DNA of 30,104 nucleotides from Intoshia linei (lineage: Eukaryota; Orthonectida; Rhopaluridae), in contig LWCA01000378.1 in the NCBI GenBank assembly GCA_001642005.1, positions 1 to 30,104 of the forward strand. The letters run 5' to 3'. The notes under the pieces were generated by a model. The model saw only the letters and a program-made list of their open reading frames with translations, did not search any database and was not told where the DNA came from. The position numbers and the translations under genes are program-made. Below, piece after piece: positions 10,864-23,300 of the stretch; the stretch's first letter is position 1, and every line of letters starts with the position of its first letter.

Positions 10864-12435
10864 TGTCATATAATCTGTAGTAGAAATAAATTTAAATTGT
10901 ACAAAGTTATTGTCTTGATTGCAAAATTGCATCATAATAATTTGTCTAGAATTATTGGAATCTTGTGGGTCAGTGACATGAGTAATACATTCATCATTAT
11001 TTGTATTATAAAATGTATAAAAAGAATATACAAACGTTTGATTTTTATGTGGTGTGCCATTGACGCTAAGACATTTATTCATTTCTAAAAAGTATTTCTT
11101 AATGGTTAAACATTGACTTCCAAGTTTAATTTGATTTTGTGCGGTATATTCGAATACAACTTTAGGATTATAAGTTTTGAAAACCTTTAAATTGCATGAA
11201 ATTAAAATCAACTTTTCATTGAGACAAAGATTTGTTAGACTTACTAAAATTCCAATATGTACAGTGTTTTTCTTTGGCAAAAGAATGTTTTTCAAATGAT
11301 TGGAGTGATACCAATCAAAACTTTTACATTTAAGATTAGATATTATCGAATATTGTGTACCCGTGTAACGAGTATCTTGAAATTTTTTGTGATTTATGGA
11401 ATAAAATTCATTTTTAAACGATTTCAATACTGTATTCAATAAAATATTTGCATCATTCGAAATTGTAGTGGTGTACCTCAATTCATGAGTATATGCTGCA
11501 ACATTTGAACATTTTGACTGTATTATCCCTTTTCCACATTGCCAAGAACGTAAGGATAATGAAATTTGTGATGCTGCCTGAAAATAAATATTACTATCAT
11601 ATAGTAAATATTGACTATTCTTTAACTTTGATGCAATAAACCCATACACGACGCCCGGCATAATTGGTACAGTATGAAAACTATCCTTTTTTTTAACAGA
11701 GTATATATTTGAACAATCAATACGAATCAAATTAAAACTATTATCAAAAATGAAACATTCATTTCTATTCCTAGGTATAATTTCCATATGCCCAAAACTA
11801 TCAATATCATGTATGAATGGAACAACAAAGTCCGATTTATCGCGTGCAATTTCATATAACAAGGATTCAAAAAAAAAATTTAAAATAAAAGCATTACTTT
11901 CAATAAAAATCGCATATGTAGATTCAACCAAATCAACAACTAAATTTTTCGCATTCATATTATGAAATTCATCGACAGCAACATACTTTACTTTAAATAA
12001 AAGATTTAAATTCATAAATTCTACATAATTCTCAGCTTCTAAGTTAATATGATCTAGGTAAGGATTCACGTTGACAATAATAATCTCTTTTATAAATTTA
12101 GCATCAACATACTTGAGTATTGATTCCACAGTCAATTGTAACTTGTAAAAATCATATTCGGTAAAAAAAACGGCAAATGTTACACATTTATGTAAACTAG
12201 CATTGTTTTTTATAAAATTATCAATTTCACTAATATAATTTGGATTACAATCAAAACTTTCATTTACGAAATTTGGATATTCTAAAGCTTCGATGGTATT
12301 TGACAAAAAATCTTGGTTTCTTTTAAGGAAATCTTGACCTTTCCAATGATAAAATTGATATACATTGTTCCATTTCAATAATATCCAAAATAATATTAAA
12401 ATTAAAACAATTATAATACATTTCAGCTTGCGCAT
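10858..12435 (-). CDS. GALNT-family glycosyltransferase-like protein lacking metal ligands (525 aa)
   Basis: Active GALNTs transfer GalNAc to Ser/Thr in the Golgi to begin mucin-type O-glycosylation. This single-exon frame has the family layout. A type II signal anchor spans residues 6-20. A GT27-like catalytic region (about 84-320) contains VTFAVFFTE, LTVESILKYV, FIKEIIIV and LSLRSWQCGKG. The linker motif LKCKSFDWY (368-376) is near-diagnostic of the family. A ricin-like C-terminal domain follows (CLTIKK, LEMNKCL), without clear QxW motifs. Key residues are missing by my alignment: the metal-binding DxH is E179-S180-N181, the GGENLE block is AASQIS (287-292), and the third ligand His in the CSRVGH block is Ala314. 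It is therefore probably a pseudoenzyme. It has no intron although nearly every neighbour has many. It converges on the SRCR-ZP gene, and their stop regions overlap. Confidence 0.85.
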   Translation of the reverse strand: MRKLKCIIIVLILILFWILLKWNNVYQFYHWKGQDFLKRNQDFLSNTIEALEYPNFVNESFDCNPNYISEIDNFIKNNASLHKCVTFAVFFTEYDFYKLQLTVESILKYVDAKFIKEIIIVNVNPYLDHINLEAENYVEFMNLNLLFKVKYVAVDEFHNMNAKNLVVDLVESTYAIFIESNAFILNFFFESLLYEIARDKSDFVVPFIHDIDSFGHMEIIPRNRNECFIFDNSFNLIRIDCSNIYSVKKKDSFHTVPIMPGVVYGFIASKLKNSQYLLYDSNIYFQAASQISLSLRSWQCGKGIIQSKCSNVAAYTHELRYTTTISNDANILLNTVLKSFKNEFYSINHKKFQDTRYTGTQYSIISNLKCKSFDWYHSNHLKNILLPKKNTVHIGILVSLTNLCLNEKLILISCNLKVFKTYNPKVVFEYTAQNQIKLGSQCLTIKKYFLEMNKCLSVNGTPHKNQTFVYSFYTFYNTNNDECITHVTDPQDSNNSRQIIMMQFCNQDNNFVQFKFISTTDYMTS

Positions 12436-13446
12436 AATTACGGTTCAATAGTTTTACACATTTTATATTTCTAGGGTTATTTATGGTTTCAATGGTTAAA
12501 TATAAATATTTTATAAATTTATACAATTTTTATTACCAATTAAATGTAAATAAAATAAAAAATATAAAAAAACAATTTAATTCAAATTATTCATAATACA
12601 ATCTTAGAAACAAACGAGATGCGTACTTTCCAAATGTTGAAGGGTGCATAATTAACAAAGTATTCAAGCTTTTTTTGAATTTATTTACATTTTTAATAAA
12701 ATTCTAAAATTTTAACATTAGTATAATACATTTTATACATTACAATACATCATACATATATATCATACATACATTACAACATTTTTAATTTTTAGTTTTT
12801 CATGAATTTATCAAATTTCTAAATCACTTATTTACTATTAATTTTTCTTAAAATTTGTGTAGGTTAATTTAGAAAATAAATTTGACTCATATTTTGTAGG
12901 GGTTTTTTAGAAAATGAAGTTTTCAAAAAAATTTCAAGGTGATTTTTTATCCCCAATTTCTGAGAGTGTTCGTAGACCAGTGGTTCCCAAACTTTTTCCA
13001 CCATGGACTCAAATTTCTGAATCAATTCTATTGTCAATTATTTTTTTCTTAAAATTTATGTGGGTTGTTAACAAAATATATTTCAACTAATGTTGGATTT
13101 TTTTAAAAATTGATTTTACCACAAATTTTTTACTTGGTTTCGTAAAAAACTGTTTTTTTAACTCAAATTTTAGGTTGTTTAAAAATTGAATTATTTTAAA
13201 TTTTATGAGTTTTTATATAAAATTTAGTTTTCTACACATTTTGAAGATAATTTGCAGCTTTCATATACTTTACTAAAGATTTTCAGTTAGAACCCAACAC
13301 ACATAAAATTTTTAATTGCTTCTAGTGTGTCCGAATGGAAAAAAGTTGAGAATAGATGTGTCACGAAAATTTCATAATAAAAATTTGTGGAAGTGAAATT
13401 TGTTGGAAAGCACACAGAAAATTGATGTAAATAAAAACATAAATTA
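12436..13446. other. Spacer between the GALNT-like gene and the GCP4 3' end
   Basis: No exon was recognised. It should contain the promoter of the GALNT-like gene and the 3' flank of GCP4. A 381-bp hAT-like element occupies 12978-13358. Confidence 0.4.
12978..13358. mobile_element. hAT-like MITE without a detectable target duplication
   Basis: The left end reads CAGTGGTTCCCAAACTTTTTCC. The right end reads ggaaaaaagttgagaatagatg, whose reverse complement (CATCTATTCTCAACTTTTTTCC) matches the left end imperfectly. Flanking 8-mers (tcgtagac and tgtcacga) do not match, so the copy is old or one end is misplaced. No coding content. Confidence 0.6.
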
Positions 13447-16400
13447 TCAACTAAATTTTACATGATAATTTTCCTCGACATAATCTTGGTTGCTCGAGTT
13501 TGTGTTTAGTATATAAGTTGAAAATTGCATAGATTGGTTAAGTAGAGATATTAGAGATTCACTAATCTAAAAATGAATTTAATTAATTAACGTGAATTAA
13601 AAATTTGCATTACAATTTCATTTTTAATGAATGAAAGTTGGGAAATGTTAAGCAGACAATGTTCATGGAAATTTGTGATATTGTCAATATCTGTATTTTT
13701 AATATTAGAAATCAATTTTTTATATTCTCCATTCACGACATCATACTAAACGGTTTTAATTACACAATTAATTGGTTCATTAATAATTGACACATACTTA
13801 AGTTTCCAATAAAAAATATTGTCGTAAAAATAATATAAAATATAATAATAATGTAAATAATAAAATGTATACAATGTATACGTAATATAACGAGGACAGA
13901 TATGCTACTACACACTTTACACAAAATTAAATGTAACAACAAAATGTGATTCATTTTACTTTGTTATTATAGTCATAATCCATATTAGAGCAGTTCAATG
14001 CGTATGGGTAAGACGAGTTCAAAATTAAAAATTTTTAATATTACCATTTTACTAAATTTTTTTTGTAACGGTCCTAATTGTACAATCTACATTATTAATT
14101 TCTACATACTGATTAATACATCGAAAATGAAAAATCATACTGGTCATCGTGTACGGAATCTAATCAATAAAAAACTCAAACTAAAAAGCTGATACGCTAG
14201 AACTAAAAAAAACATAAACTGCCGAGTACCAACATTTTTAAATATTGCGTAGGCATGAATCGGATAATGCCTGCCGGTAGAAGAATCTAGTCCATATATA
14301 GTAATTATAATAGTATATAAGATATTGTAGAATACATTGCATATTTATAAAAATAAATTACCTGTATATAATAATACAAAGAATTGACAAACATATTCAT
14401 AAATTGTAGAGTTAATTTTGCACAACGGTGCTTATTTAAAAACCATGCTTTTTTTAAGTTTTGCATTATTCTTACTATGAATAAAAAATGTTTAAATATC
14501 TTTTTATATCTAAAAATAAATGTAAGTACAATGCAATACGGGCCGTATTATACGGCAAGAGTGCCCAACCATTTTTTAATACGATCGACTTTAAAATTTT
14601 TCAATGAGTGGCGATCAACTAATACATGACTAAAAAAATGTTTCTGATTAGAACCTATGTTAAAAATTAAAAAGGATGATCGTAGAAAACATAAGAATTA
14701 AAATTCGGAATAATTCAAACACTTTCGCTGTACATTTGAAAATTCTCTGCCAAACCTAGTATAAAGAAATAGTGGAATAATCCAAATTTTATAATTTAAT
14801 ATAGCAAGTATATAATTTAATAATATTGCTAAAGAAAGGATTAAATAAACATAGTTTCGGTACCCACGCCACATATAATTAATTACTTTTTAACAATACA
14901 TAAATACAATTAAATTTTATCAATATTAAAATAGAGATCATTTTAATTACAAGTATTATTATAACAAAAAATTAATTCTAATTTTGGCGATCGACTAGAA
15001 GACCATCTGCGATCGACAGGTTGGGTATCCCTGCAATACGGTATGATTAATTTTGTAAATAATAAATATTGTCATACATGTAACTTAATTGTTAAAATAA
15101 AAACTCATTAAAATTATATTAATTATTATAAAATTACAATATAATATTACAAAATTATAATATCATCATTTAGATGCTAGGTGCCAAACCGGGTTTTGGG
15201 GAGGGGGTGGCAGAAAATTTCTAAATAAAAATAATTTTACAGCTAATTTTTTAAACTTGAATTTAGTTCAAAAATAAAGTTAAATTCTATTTATAAATTT
15301 AACATTTTTAAATATTAAATATTTTAATATGTTTATTAGGGTGTCCACTTTTTTTTTAGAAAAACCGATTTTGCACGTGGATAACTTTTTTGTTTTAAGA
15401 ATTTATCCAAAAAAATAAATCAGTAATATTAAACGACACTAAAATAAATCATTAATAAATCGTACAAACCAGTTTTTTATGTTTATAATTTTTTCTAATT
15501 AAATTTAAATTTAAAGCCATTTCAGCTAGAAATGTTTTGTTATCGTAGTTATATTATCAACTTTTTTCGAATTTAAGTATATTACATTTTTGGGGTGCCA
15601 AATCGAATTTTATTGAATTAAGAGGTGACAAGAGGAAAAGGTTAAGAACCCATGATTTAGATGCAACTTCCACAAACTATATATATGTAGAGATTGCGAT
15701 ATTATTATTTTAATACTACAGAGTGGTGCGCCCTATCAGTAAATAAAATTACTTTTCTAATAGATAATGCAAAAAACATTTCGGGGCAAGAAAAAATAGA
15801 TAAATTGAAATATAAACAATATCATAACTAGAATAACAAAAAAAAATCTGAGTTAGATAATAAAAAATAAATATAATAATAATAATTGTAAAATATATTT
15901 TATTTTTCATAAATATAATTTATAGTCCAACTTATCGTTTAATTATGAATTTAATAATTAGGTTCATTAAAATCGAAAAATTAAATTTTGACTTGTAAAA
16001 ATACAAACATATATGGGAACAGACAAGCATACGAGCTATACCCCGTTGATCGTACAAAATTGTATAAATATATATTACAGAGCTTCAATATTTTCATTAT
16101 GAATCACTTTGAGAGAATCTGAAATGTTTATATCTAAACTCATAATATTCCAGCCAATTGAAAATGCTTCATTCTGATCTAAATATAACTGAATAGCAAA
16201 TAATGTTAAAAAATTAAATACCAATTGATATACGTAAAGTTTCATCAATGCAATAATCATTTTCTGGGCCAATAAGCCCTCTAATGGACAGTCGTTTATT
16301 TACATCTATATATCTTTATTTTATCATTAAAAATCCAAACCTTTTTCCATGTTTTCATAATAGTTCTTGCTTAATAAATCACTACCTTGAGATATTAACT

Positions 16401-19400
16401 CTGTAAAAAATATACCATCTGACAATAAGTAATATTTTCGCATTTCTTTAAAATAATTGAATAAATTATCATTTTGGTTGATAAAATTGTATAATATCTA
16501 TAATATAAAAATGTACAACACATAATAAATCAGTGTTTCTCAAAAATTTGGATTTACCATTCAATTATGTAAAATTTCACAATTTTCTTGAAAAAACAAA
16601 TTTTTAAGGAATATTTTATTGTTTTAACAAAAAAGGTTAAGATTGATTATTTTTAGAAAATATGCCTCGACCTTCTATTGATTCACCCTGAGCATTATTT
16701 TTTAATTTAACATTATTTTACGCGTATTCATTTAAATTATAATTTTTCTGTATTTGAGACACACTGGTACGTGGTATATGCTAAATTTTAGCTAAATACA
16801 CTTTATGTAGAAAGTATGCAATAAATAAATTCGTACACTTGATATAGCTGATTTTATATTATTAATTGTATCATCAAACTGAATCAAATTTAAATTAGTA
16901 CATAAAGATAGTTTTTCATATGAATCATTTCTCCATTTTTTAAATTGATGCATATTTGAATCGTTTTTAATAAGTTTTGTTAATTTATCTAAATGAATAT
17001 GAAAATGTAGAGAAAAATTAACCTCTATTGAAAAAAACATTGACCATATTTCCCACGTGATAAATACATTTAATAGTATCAATTTTAAAAAAATTTGGAA
17101 CTCGTTCAATGGCTAAAGAGTATTTCTAAAAAATTTAATAAATAAATATCGTGCAATTACATTATTTTCAAATTTTATAAAAAATTCATTGTAATTATCA
17201 TTGACTGTACCATAAAACATCCACATAGCAATTTGTCTCAAAACTACTTGATGAATTCCAGATATAATCCTAAATTGAATATAATATTGATGTGAATGAT
17301 GAAAATACAAAATCATTAGTTAGAATTAGAATTAAAGAAATATTTGTTACCCATTAAACAAATCGAAATTTTCGGATATACCCGAATATTGTTCGGAAAC
17401 TAATTTATCAATTATGTTTGTGTATAATACCTAAAATTAAAATGATAATAAATATATGATGAAAAGTTAAGTAAAAGAAAACGGTACATTAGGTGCACTA
17501 AATTTTGAAATGGACCCCATGTGCCGCACTGGTGTTTGATACCTGATATAAACGTTATGGTCCTTAATTTTAAAGATATATGGTAACTTTTATCAAAACA
17601 AACTTTGAAAAAATGTTGGTCCAATCAGTTTCCAGAAAATAAAATTATCTTATCGCACCATTAATAATTTATTTATTTGTTAATAATATAAATTAATTAA
17701 TAATAATTAATAGTAATAATTATTACAGTGCAATGCAGTAGAACTGAAAAAAAACATGTACGTAAATATATAAAGTTACCTTGTCATTTTCAATACCGTC
17801 TATAATTTTGTTAATTATATCAAATGCAGAAAAAAACTAAAGAAATAAATCAAGCAATAAATACTTAATGTAAATAAATATAACATGTTACATCCATCAG
17901 TTTTGACACTAATGCAGTGTTTCCCAACCGTGGTGCATGACGAAATTTTTGGTGGTACCTGCGAACTATTGCAAATTTATAGGATTATAAAATCTGTAGA
18001 TCAATTTATTATTATTATTGGATAAATGTATTATTAAATGTGTATATAGAAAATATTTCATCCAATAATTATAGTCATTTCTTTTAGTTAAATAAATCAT
18101 GTTACAGAATTAGCAAAAAAAACAATATTAAATAATTTAAAAATTAAAAATATACGTTTTGAAGATATCAAAGTTATGGATTTTCCATTGTGGTCGTAAC
18201 AACCTTTTCTAGGTACTTATTAACTGTAAATATAAAATATAAAGAAAAATTGTCTATAATATAAGATTCTCAACATTTATGGAGCCATTTCCCCCTATAT
18301 AAAAAATTTTTCATTTTTACAGGATTATCGATTATCGGATAATTATTTTATTAAAAATGATTAATAAAAAGTAATCATTGAAATAATAATAATAAAATAA
18401 TTTTTTGTGAGTAACCTGTTAAACTTAAAGTTAAACTATCAGCAGTGCTAAAATGTGCAAAAAATTTGACCGTAAGGGCAAAATTTTTTTCAGTTTCCAG
18501 GTATCTTTTAAGAATGACAATGGGGCCTAGCATAAAAAAGGTTGGAAAACACTGCAATAATGATTCCGTATCCATATTCCCACACAAAATCACATATTAC
18601 ACGAAAATACAGTACGATTTTTTTAATTCATCAAGATGAAGTAAACTTCTCTTGCCATTGATCATTTTCTACAACCCACTCTAAAAAAGCGTTGTCAGAT
18701 CACTTCAGACAAGACATTCAAAATTTTAACGGTCGAATTAAAGTTTTTTTGTTGTCTTTAATAGGCTAGCACAGAGTTTCTTATCCGACGGTATAAGACG
18801 AGCTAGAAAAACCATTTTCATATTTTTGACTAAAAAATTTCATAAAAAAATGAAATCAATATTTTCAAATATAACACAATTTAAATATTATCAAATATAG
18901 CTTCTATCTTCATTTTTACCATTTATTAATGTTGTCATTGATTATGTTCGATATTAATATTGCGGTTTTTAAAAATATCAATAAAATACAATTTTTATGT
19001 TAAGTATGGGAGGTATCATTTTTTTATTTTATACTAACTACTGGCTAACGAGGTGATAAATTTAAAAACAGTTAAGAAACTATGAGCTAGCAGATGAGTA
19101 ACTATATGGTGTGTATTTCGAAATCTCAACCTGAGACTGAGGATTAAAATGGAAAAATATATCAATGTTTATGTGTCATTATAAAATATTAAACATTAAC
19201 AGAACACTATAGTTTGCAAAATACTATAATCTAATAAACTATAAACTATAATATGTATAATTGACTATATACTTAATCTCTGCTCTGTATTATTATATAT
19301 TTGTATATTTTTTATTTCGAAAGTCACGTCATTTTAAAATAACAGTAAAAATGAAATTCAACAAAGTTCGATTTAAATTAAATTTGAAAATCTATAGTAA

Positions 19401-20187
19401 CTTTTTTTTAACATTAAATTTAAATCAAAAATTGTATTTAAATTTCAGAGTCTGAAATTCACCCTGAAACTTCGATTTTTGTATTCTAAGTAAAAAAATG
19501 TACCATAAATATTTTATTTATAAAATTAATTCTCACCTAGTTTAAAATTTAATTTTAATGGAATAATTTACAATATACGATATTAAAATGGTAATATGCG
19601 TTTCTACCGTGATTATGGCTTTGAAGTTTCTGACATTAAATTTTTATTATGATAATTTATTATTGATAAAAATAGCCAATACTGATGTATGACAAAAAAA
19701 TTAAAAAAACCTTATCCAATTTACACAATATTTGAATCAATTCAATTTGATCATCAGCATCAACAATTTCGTCAATTTCTATTATAGATTTTCGATAAGT
19801 ATCAAGAAATACATCAAGAGAATTGCAAAATGAAGCAATATAAATACCACGATTGTAACATAAATCTAAACCATTAAGACTGAAATTGTAATAAACTTGA
19901 AAAAACAAAAAAATTAAAATAAAAAATAACCTAAATTATCAAGAGAAAAGTTTTTATCAATAAAAGCAAGAGCTTTCAAATAAAATGTAGAAAGTGAGCA
20001 ATATTTCAAAATAATCGCCTTCTCACTATCATGAATAGGGATATATTGCGAAATCTAAGTTAATTATAATATAATTAAGTAATAAACAATTAGGTAAATC
20101 TAAAAAAATGTAAACCTTTACATGTCCTTCAAAACTAAATATGCCTCCATATTTTCCTAGTAAAGCGAATAAAAATTCTCGAATCAT
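13447..20187 (-). CDS. TUBGCP4: Gamma-tubulin complex component 4 (GCP4), introns rich in transposons
   Basis: GCP4 is a GRIP-domain subunit of the gamma-tubulin ring complex that nucleates microtubules. The start at 20187 gives MIREFLFALLGKYGG, matching the GCP4 N-terminus. N-terminal exons, in phase: 20187-20116, 20054-19931, 19895-19711, 17836-17780, 17430-17351, 17269-17161, 17112-16837, 16497-16341, 16278-16222 and 16178-16079 (about 405 aa). They cover GRIP1, with NRGIYIASFCNSLDVFLDTY, RQIAMWMFYG and NEFFIKFENN, plus the linker (EMRKYYLLSDGIFFTELI) and the start of GRIP2. C-terminal GRIP2 exons lie at about 13958-13916, 13745-13614 (DVVNGEYKKLISNIKNTD, NFHEHCLLNISQ) and 13566-13447 (ISESLISLLNQSMQFSTYIL). 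The join between 16079 and 13958 is unresolved. A candidate exon starts at 14202 (YQLFSLSFLLIRFR) but its phase does not fit exon 10. The protein appears shorter than the 667-residue human one, and whether GRIP2 is complete is open. Confidence 0.82.
14556..15033. mobile_element. hAT-like MITE in a GCP4 intron
   Basis: The left end is CAAGAGTGCCCAACC and the right end GGTTGGGTATCCCTG (reverse complement CAGGGATACCCAACC). The imperfect target duplication is TTATACGG (14548-14555) against CAATACGG (15034-15041), 6 of 8 identical. Inside both ends sit matching gcgatcga/cgatcgac blocks, extending the inverted termini. The 478 bp carry no transposase. Confidence 0.75.
15177..15654. mobile_element. 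hAT-like element in a GCP4 intron, with a nested shared repeat
   Basis: It is flanked by a perfect 10-bp direct repeat ATTTAGATGC (15168-15177 and 15655-15664), so the true boundary is ambiguous by a base or two. The left end reads TAGGTGCCAAACC and the right end GGTTAAGAACCCATG, a recognisable but degraded hAT terminus. The internal segment 15338-15430 is shared with 4553-4647. Confidence 0.65.
15338..15430. repeat. Short dispersed repeat, copy 2
   Basis: It is collinear with 4553-4647: agggtgtcc, T run, tagaaaaacc, gcacgtgg, then a tttatcc-aaaaaa tail. Being inside a hAT-like element suggests either nested insertion or that the 4.55 kb copy is a fragment of that element. Confidence 0.45.
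16531..16766. mobile_element. Short hAT-like MITE in a GCP4 intron
   Basis: The ends are CAGTGTTTCTCAA and TTGAGACACACTG, inverted with one mismatch and close to the element in RAD17. The 236 bp sit in the intron between 16837 and 16497. No matching 8-bp flanks (taataaat and gtacgtgg), so the target duplication has decayed or the copy is rearranged. Confidence 0.7.
17915..18554. mobile_element. hAT-type MITE in GCP4 intron 3
   Basis: The left end is CAGTGTTTCCCAACC and the right end GGTTGGAAAACACTG. The target duplication is CACTAATG (17907-17914) against CAATAATG (18555-18562), 7 of 8 identical. Length is 640 bp; no transposase motif was found, only short open frames. Confidence 0.85.
18772..19084. 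mobile_element. Second hAT-type MITE in GCP4 intron 3
   Basis: The left end is CAGAGTTTCTTA and the right end TTAAGAAACTATG (reverse complement CATAGTTTCTTAA). The target duplication is GGCTAGCA (18764-18771) against AGCTAGCA (19085-19092), 7 of 8 identical. The 313 bp are non-coding. Confidence 0.8.
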
Positions 20188-20300
20188 AATAAAGTTGAAG
20201 TGAAATTTAAAGTTGACATAAGTACAAGAGTACTTTTGTAATTTTGAAAAAAATTTAATACGATATTTTATACAATTGTACAATTTAATTTGAATTCTGT
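20188..20300. promoter_or_regulatory. Shared divergent promoter of GCP4 and UVRAG
   Basis: Only 113 bp separate the two start codons, which face away from each other, so both promoters must fit here or overlap the first exons. The interval is AT-rich and contains the small palindromic blocks agtact and tacaattgta. No canonical TATA position is assigned. Confidence 0.55.
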
Positions 20301-23300
20301 ATGGATTTTATTGAATCATTGCATTTAACAAACATTGATTTGAAATTACTCAATTTACCGTTGGATACGAAAATCATCTGTTTAAACATGTTTGCAACAG
20401 TAAAACCCACCCCAAAATTTCAATTTAATGATGATACGAATTTATTATATCACAATAGATACAATTTAAAAAAAAGAATACCAAATCTTCCAATTTCAAG
20501 CATGAATTTAGATTATAAATTTTTTCTTAAAAACAAGTCTACTATTGTTTTGGTAATAAAATTTATATATTCAATTTCAGACTAAATTTTAATTTCAAGA
20601 AATGTTGCTATTGGTCAATTTTAAGGGATTGTAATATTGATGATACAGGTTTTTTATATTTTTTATTAATTTTTTAATTGAAAAATTAGAATTTATAATC
20701 AAAATCAGTGCTAATAAAAAGGAAGCTATTCAATGGACATTTAATTTAAAACATATTATAGAATATCGAAAATTGGTTAACATGATTGTTTAATTTTAAT
20801 TAATTTTATTTCTTTTAGGAAGAATCCAAGCTAGAATTGTCCATGAAAAATCTTTTGTTTATAAATATTAATTATACCCTATATCACATATCATTAAATG
20901 ATTTACCACCTTTTTCTTTCAATCAAAACGAAAGAAAATTTAAATTTATTAAGAATTTAAACATTTCCAGAATCCGTGTGTTCAAGTTACCATGTACAAT
21001 TCAAAATATTGACAGGTTATAAATTTTCATTTATAATTATATTGAATTATGTACTAAGTACATTGTACTTTGTACAAACAATAGGTAGGTCTGGAGAGTG
21101 CCCATTTTTTAATTGATTATAATCAATTTCATGTCAATGTCTAATTCTAGAAAAAAAAATGTTAAATACCTGTAGTACATACTTTTTTCTTCCCTATGCA
21201 TTTTGGATGAAGAAAAGTTATATTAGATACCTTATCAATATTTATTATATATTATATTAGATAAGGTATCTAACCTTATCAATATTGAAATAAATTTCAA
21301 AATTATATCAACAAAGTTATACTTAAATAGATTCTAAATTTTTAAAGTTTTTGAAAATGAGATGTTGCGTAGCAATGATAAAAAAAACAGAAAGAACCAA
21401 TTTATAAAATTGAAACCGATATTTATGTATTTTAAATATTAATACGCTCAATTCCCACTTTTTGAAATTGTAAGATGAATATTTTAATTTTTATTCAAAA
21501 AGTTGAAAAATATTGGTTGATAATATATTAAAATTTATTTTTCACTGGGAATGCGTAGATTTCTAGGGTTGAAATTTTGCATCTAGATCAACTGGAATAA
21601 GCTGTATATGAAAAATCATTTTTTTAAATTCTATGACTATTAGTTATTGAATATTTATTGTTAATAAAATAGTTACCAATAAAAAAAATGAATATTAAAG
21701 TGATATTTTGATCGTGAATGCGTGACTATATCAGATTGAAATTTTTTGTGTGTGTTAACCGGATATAACTGTATCATCTATAATTTTTTTTAAAATTTAA
21801 GACTGTTAAATTTTCAATTAAACGGTACACATATATTGAATTTTATATAGTTTTATTTATGAGACGTATAATAAGTAAAGGATGGATTTAGGAAAATAAA
21901 ACTCATTCAGCAGTTGAAAGATTTGAAACAATATAACCAAAATTTATGCACCAAAATTAACAAACTCTGCAGTAAAAATGTAAATTTAAAGGTATGATAG
22001 GATTACTTTCATTTGTGATTGTATTAATATAGCTTTATAAAAAAACACTTTCTCAATCGAAAGCCACTGTTTATAAATATTGTAAACAATTTACCAACCA
22101 AAGATTAAACCATCTTATGACTAAATATTTTGATCATATAAAAGAGATTCGGTCTGAAAACCAAATAAGAAGTTTATTTTATTATCACATTGATAATTAT
22201 TTTTAGGTGAAGCTTTACAGAATAGTCGTATAGAGCTACTTGAAAATATAAAATGTTTAAAAATTAAAAGGAGTCAATATATTGATGAAGTGTAATTGGT
22301 ATGCTAAATTTTTTCATTTGGTAATGTAGACATAAATGTCAGAAGATTAAAGTACTCATTATACAATATCGTAAGAAACAATTACTTTACTATCCAGATA
22401 TTTTTCCAATTAAAAAGGTAATTTTTTCTTTTTTTATAGGTTCAATCTCCAATGTCACTTTCATGAAAATATATATAAAAATGAGATATTAAATCTTTTT
22501 TCAATGTTGTAGAATGTCCAAATAGAGTAAGTTGTCTTAAAATCTGTTAAAGTAAGTTGTTAATGTTTATTAGAATACAATTAGAATTACAGTTTAGAAA
22601 ATGATGTTCACTATTAAATAAAAACTATTAGGTGGCTTGGAACAATTGAATAGTTTTACGATATTTATGGGAGATTTGTAAATCTATAATTTTGTATTTT
22701 AGCGTATTGGAAATTATATGAGTATTTGTAGATTGCGTTTGGAAACTAATAATATAGGTACTTTCGTATATTTATGTACACTGTACAGCAGCCATTCTTA
22801 ACGGGTCCACAGCACTTTTTTGGGGGTCCATGTAAATTATATACATTTATTACATATTATAGACATTTTCAGTAACATAAAGTCGTTTTTAAAACATAAA
22901 GGCTCAGAAATACTAATATAAAACGTGAAAATCATGTAAAAGTAAATTCTTTGGTATTAAATTAAATTACTTACAAGTGTAAAAATTTATTGGGAAACCT
23001 CCATTGTTCTATTTTAGGAGTAGCGGTTTTATTTAATTATTTTATTAAAATTTATGACCGAGCCAAGTTTCTAGTCAAATAAAAAGCATTAAATTTCAAA
23101 TTTCAAATGGGACAAAAAATCAGTCAATATTCATGATTCTATGAAACATCTACCAAGGGATATAAAATATTAATTTTTTACAGGGATGATAGATATTATA
23201 GACTTTATATTGATCTGATAAAATATGTAGTAAACGATTAATAGTGTACTATAAACAATACCTGAAAAACATGTTCCATTTTGGGAACATTGATGGGTTA

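Noticed and set aside
13998-14192. 64-residue plus-strand frame
   Set aside because: Low-complexity AT-driven composition with no family signal, and it lies within the GCP4 intron region on the opposite strand.
16075-16272. Continuous minus-strand frame as a single GCP4 exon
   Set aside because: Exon 8 ends in phase 1, which requires the other frame at 16278-16222 and a 43-bp intron. The spliced reading matches GCP4; the continuous one does not at its N-terminal half.
20188-20283. Upstream in-frame ATG (20283) for GCP4
   Set aside because: It would add 32 residues with no family match and fill nearly the whole divergent promoter; the GCP4 N-terminus begins naturally at 20187.
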